64,000 nt of DNA from Exilibacterium tricleocarpae (GTDB lineage Bacteria; Pseudomonadota; Gammaproteobacteria; Pseudomonadales; Cellvibrionaceae). Where the stretch lies: the NCBI RefSeq assembly GCF_007004655.1, contig NZ_ML660088.1, positions 1 to 64,000 of the forward strand, given 5' to 3'. Positions within the stretch are counted from its first letter, which is position 1. Each line of letters begins with the position of its first letter. The position numbers were made by a program, and so were the translations under genes. The notes beneath the pieces are model-generated. The model had not been told where the DNA came from. It was given only the letters and a program-made list of their open reading frames with translations, and did no database searches. This document shows positions 62,365 to 64,000 of the stretch, one piece after another.

Positions 62365-64000
62365 ATGAACAGCATCCGTCAGCAGTTTCCGGCACCACAC
62401 ACTTTTTCTTTCATCCACACAATAACCCAGTGTTGCAAGCGTATAGGCACAGCTCACACAGGTCGTTGTCACGTAAACACCTGCCACAGGAGAGCTTTTC
62501 GCCTGGGCACCTGGACACTATGGGTAATCACCGCTTTGTTTGCGCTACCGGCCAATGCCCAATGGCCGGCCGGAGCCAGTACCAGCGATGGCGGACACAG
62601 TACCGATGGCAGCTACAACGTCACCATCAACGCTGATTTCAACTATCCGGCCACTTGTCATGGCATCGTCTGTAACAAAAAGGAAATAAGTTACGATATC
62701 TATGAAAGTGTTAACGGCGGTGCCTGGACAATTATTGCGCAAACCGGCCGCATACCTGCGGCAAGCTATTCTTTGTCACTCAATCGCGGCAATGGTACCT
62801 ACCGCTATAAGGCGTTCGTGCGTCGCCACTACACCTTGCTCACCGGGTGGCCAACACTGAAGGAAGTGGATCGGTTTGATTCGGAAGCCTGGTCCGGCGA
62901 GACCCGAACCACGGTAACCAGGCTGCCCGGAACCCCCGGAACCATCACTTACTCACCAACCAGCCTGACTTGCGGCAACGCCAGTGATTTTACCGTGCGC
63001 TGGGGCGCCGCAACCGGCGCCGGCCTTTACCAAGTCATCCAACGCCAGCGGGTGTCCGGCGGCAACTGGTCGGCGTGGTCCACCCTGTCCTCAACCCATA
63101 CCTCCACGTCATACTCGCGTTCAAATCTGCCCGCCGGTTACGACTATGAATTTGCCGTCCGGGCCCGCTACCAATTGGGTGGGTATTACAGCGGGTGGGG
63201 GCCCTATCGCTACGGCGCAGGCATTCGCAAGCCCTACTGTCAGCCGGGCGCTATCAGCGGCTTCGCCCTGTCCGATGCCAATCCATTGACTACCGGCAAC
63301 TACACCGTATCCTGGAACGCCGCCACCGGCACCGTCGGCAGCTATGAGTTGCAGGAACGGTTCAACAGCGGCAACTGGAGCACCGTACAAAACAACAGTC
63401 AGCGCAGCAAGACATTCAGCAGCCGCGCCCGCGGCACCTATTGCTATCGAGTAAGAGCACGCAATGCAGATGCCAGTAGCGCTTACACCGGGGCACAGTG
63501 CGCTACGGTTCGCTATCCCGCACCCGGGGTAAGTATCTCGACTGACGTGGGCTCGGTGGGTTCCAACACTTATGATGCCGGCTACTACGGTCGCTACAAA
63601 GTGCTGTGGTCAACCTCCGGTGTGGCAACCACCGTGGAACTGCTCAATGACCAGGGCAGTGTCGTGCCCAACAGCGACGGCATCGCCGGCCAGGAGTATT
63701 TTGACCAGCCGGATAACTATACCGCCACCGACGCCCGCTACACTTATCGCGTTCGGGCAGCCAACGCCGATGCCGTCACGGTCAGCGACCCGATTACGGT
63801 GCTGGTGCGCCCCTATCCGATTGCGGGGGCGCCGGGCGACTTCCGACTCGAGGGTGCGGTCAGCAGCGCGGGCAACTACAGCCTTAGCTGGGTGCTGCCG
63901 AACGAGTTTATCAACCCGGCGCCGGGAGTGAATAATTTCTTCCGCCTGAGTCGGGACGGTACGCTATTGCCGTCACTCTCACCGGATACCACCCGCTACA
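62365..64000 (+). CDS. Large secreted protein with Fn3-like repeats (3' end outside window)
   Basis: The frame is open from ATG 62365 to the window edge (545 complete codons, no stop). GGGAGAGGG precedes the ATG and a stop lies just upstream in frame. The first ~50 residues are basic with six Cys and precede a hydrophobic signal core (LWVITALFALPANAQ), so the signal is unusually long. At least four Fn3-like beta-sandwich repeats follow: SYDIYESVNGGAWTII, YQVIQRQRVSGGNWSAW, GSYELQERFNSGNWSTV, and one near VELLNDQGSVVP. This layout is typical of N-terminal parts of large RHS/SpvB-type or adhesin proteins, but the diagnostic C-terminal part is not in view. Confidence 0.75.
   Translation, partial: MNSIRQQFPAPHTFSFIHTITQCCKRIGTAHTGRCHVNTCHRRAFRLGTWTLWVITALFALPANAQWPAGASTSDGGHSTDGSYNVTINADFNYPATCHGIVCNKKEISYDIYESVNGGAWTIIAQTGRIPAASYSLSLNRGNGTYRYKAFVRRHYTLLTGWPTLKEVDRFDSEAWSGETRTTVTRLPGTPGTITYSPTSLTCGNASDFTVRWGAATGAGLYQVIQRQRVSGGNWSAWSTLSSTHTSTSYSRSNLPAGYDYEFAVRARYQLGGYYSGWGPYRYGAGIRKPYCQPGAISGFALSDANPLTTGNYTVSWNAATGTVGSYELQERFNSGNWSTVQNNSQRSKTFSSRARGTYCYRVRARNADASSAYTGAQCATVRYPAPGVSISTDVGSVGSNTYDAGYYGRYKVLWSTSGVATTVELLNDQGSVVPNSDGIAGQEYFDQPDNYTATDARYTYRVRAANADAVTVSDPITVLVRPYPIAGAPGDFRLEGAVSSAGNYSLSWVLPNEFINPAPGVNNFFRLSRDGTLLPSLSPDTTRY

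Noticed and set aside
62242-62487. 81-codon minus-strand membrane-like frame
   Set aside because: The hydrophobicity comes from the A/T-rich tract, and it overlaps the leader and signal region of the Fn3 protein gene.

Overview
The window reads as chromosome of a free-living, probably marine gammaproteobacterium. TonB-dependent receptors, a hexuronate and sugar catabolic block, a SufBCDSATE operon, an Mrp-type cation antiporter cluster and chaperone-usher pili point to a Cellvibrionales-like, polysaccharide-using organism. That placement is inferred from gene content only. I see no rRNA, tRNA, insertion sequence, prophage or CRISPR array.

Layout. 1-1.1 kb: a tandem palindromic repeat array in front of a CbiM-like membrane protein. 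1.2-6.5 kb: a large TonB-dependent receptor and an EF-G-like GTPase, separated by a near-perfect hairpin. 6.7-17.2 kb: sugar catabolism, with a mannose/fructose branch (AGE-family isomerase and PfkB kinase), a hexuronate branch (UxaC, UxuB-type reductase, UxaA, KDG kinase), and GntR and LacI regulators beside their likely operators. 17.5-19.8 kb: an RstAB-like two-component pair. 19.9-20.7 kb: a broken DUF819 transporter gene. 20.7-31.8 kb: one minus-strand operon encoding a P-type ATPase, MnhE-F-G-MbhD-B-C-D-like subunits, a fused double antiporter subunit and a tandem universal stress protein. 32.3 kb: HPF/RaiA. 33-39.5 kb: a Fur-box TonB receptor, a lipoprotein and an S8 protease with poly-Asp tracts. 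41.4-48.6 kb: an alternate (CS1/alpha-type) chaperone-usher pilus locus. 48.8-55.3 kb: the suf operon behind an IscR-like site. 55.5-61 kb: two lipoproteins, a YHS-domain protein, a GExH-motif protein and a secreted amidohydrolase. 62.4-64 kb: the 5' part of a large Fn3-repeat secreted protein that runs off the window.

Two features stand out. First, many spacers contain short degenerate tandem duplications (12-21 bp units, 2-8 copies), and several are anchored exactly on a stop codon or a Shine-Dalgarno/start region. The whole sufS-sufA spacer is built this way. Second, the Mrp-like operon follows the order known from archaeal Mbh complexes rather than MrpA-G. It adds a 1076-residue fusion of two antiporter subunits, the second lacking the key Glu, and is headed by a P-type ATPase with an unusual M6 motif.
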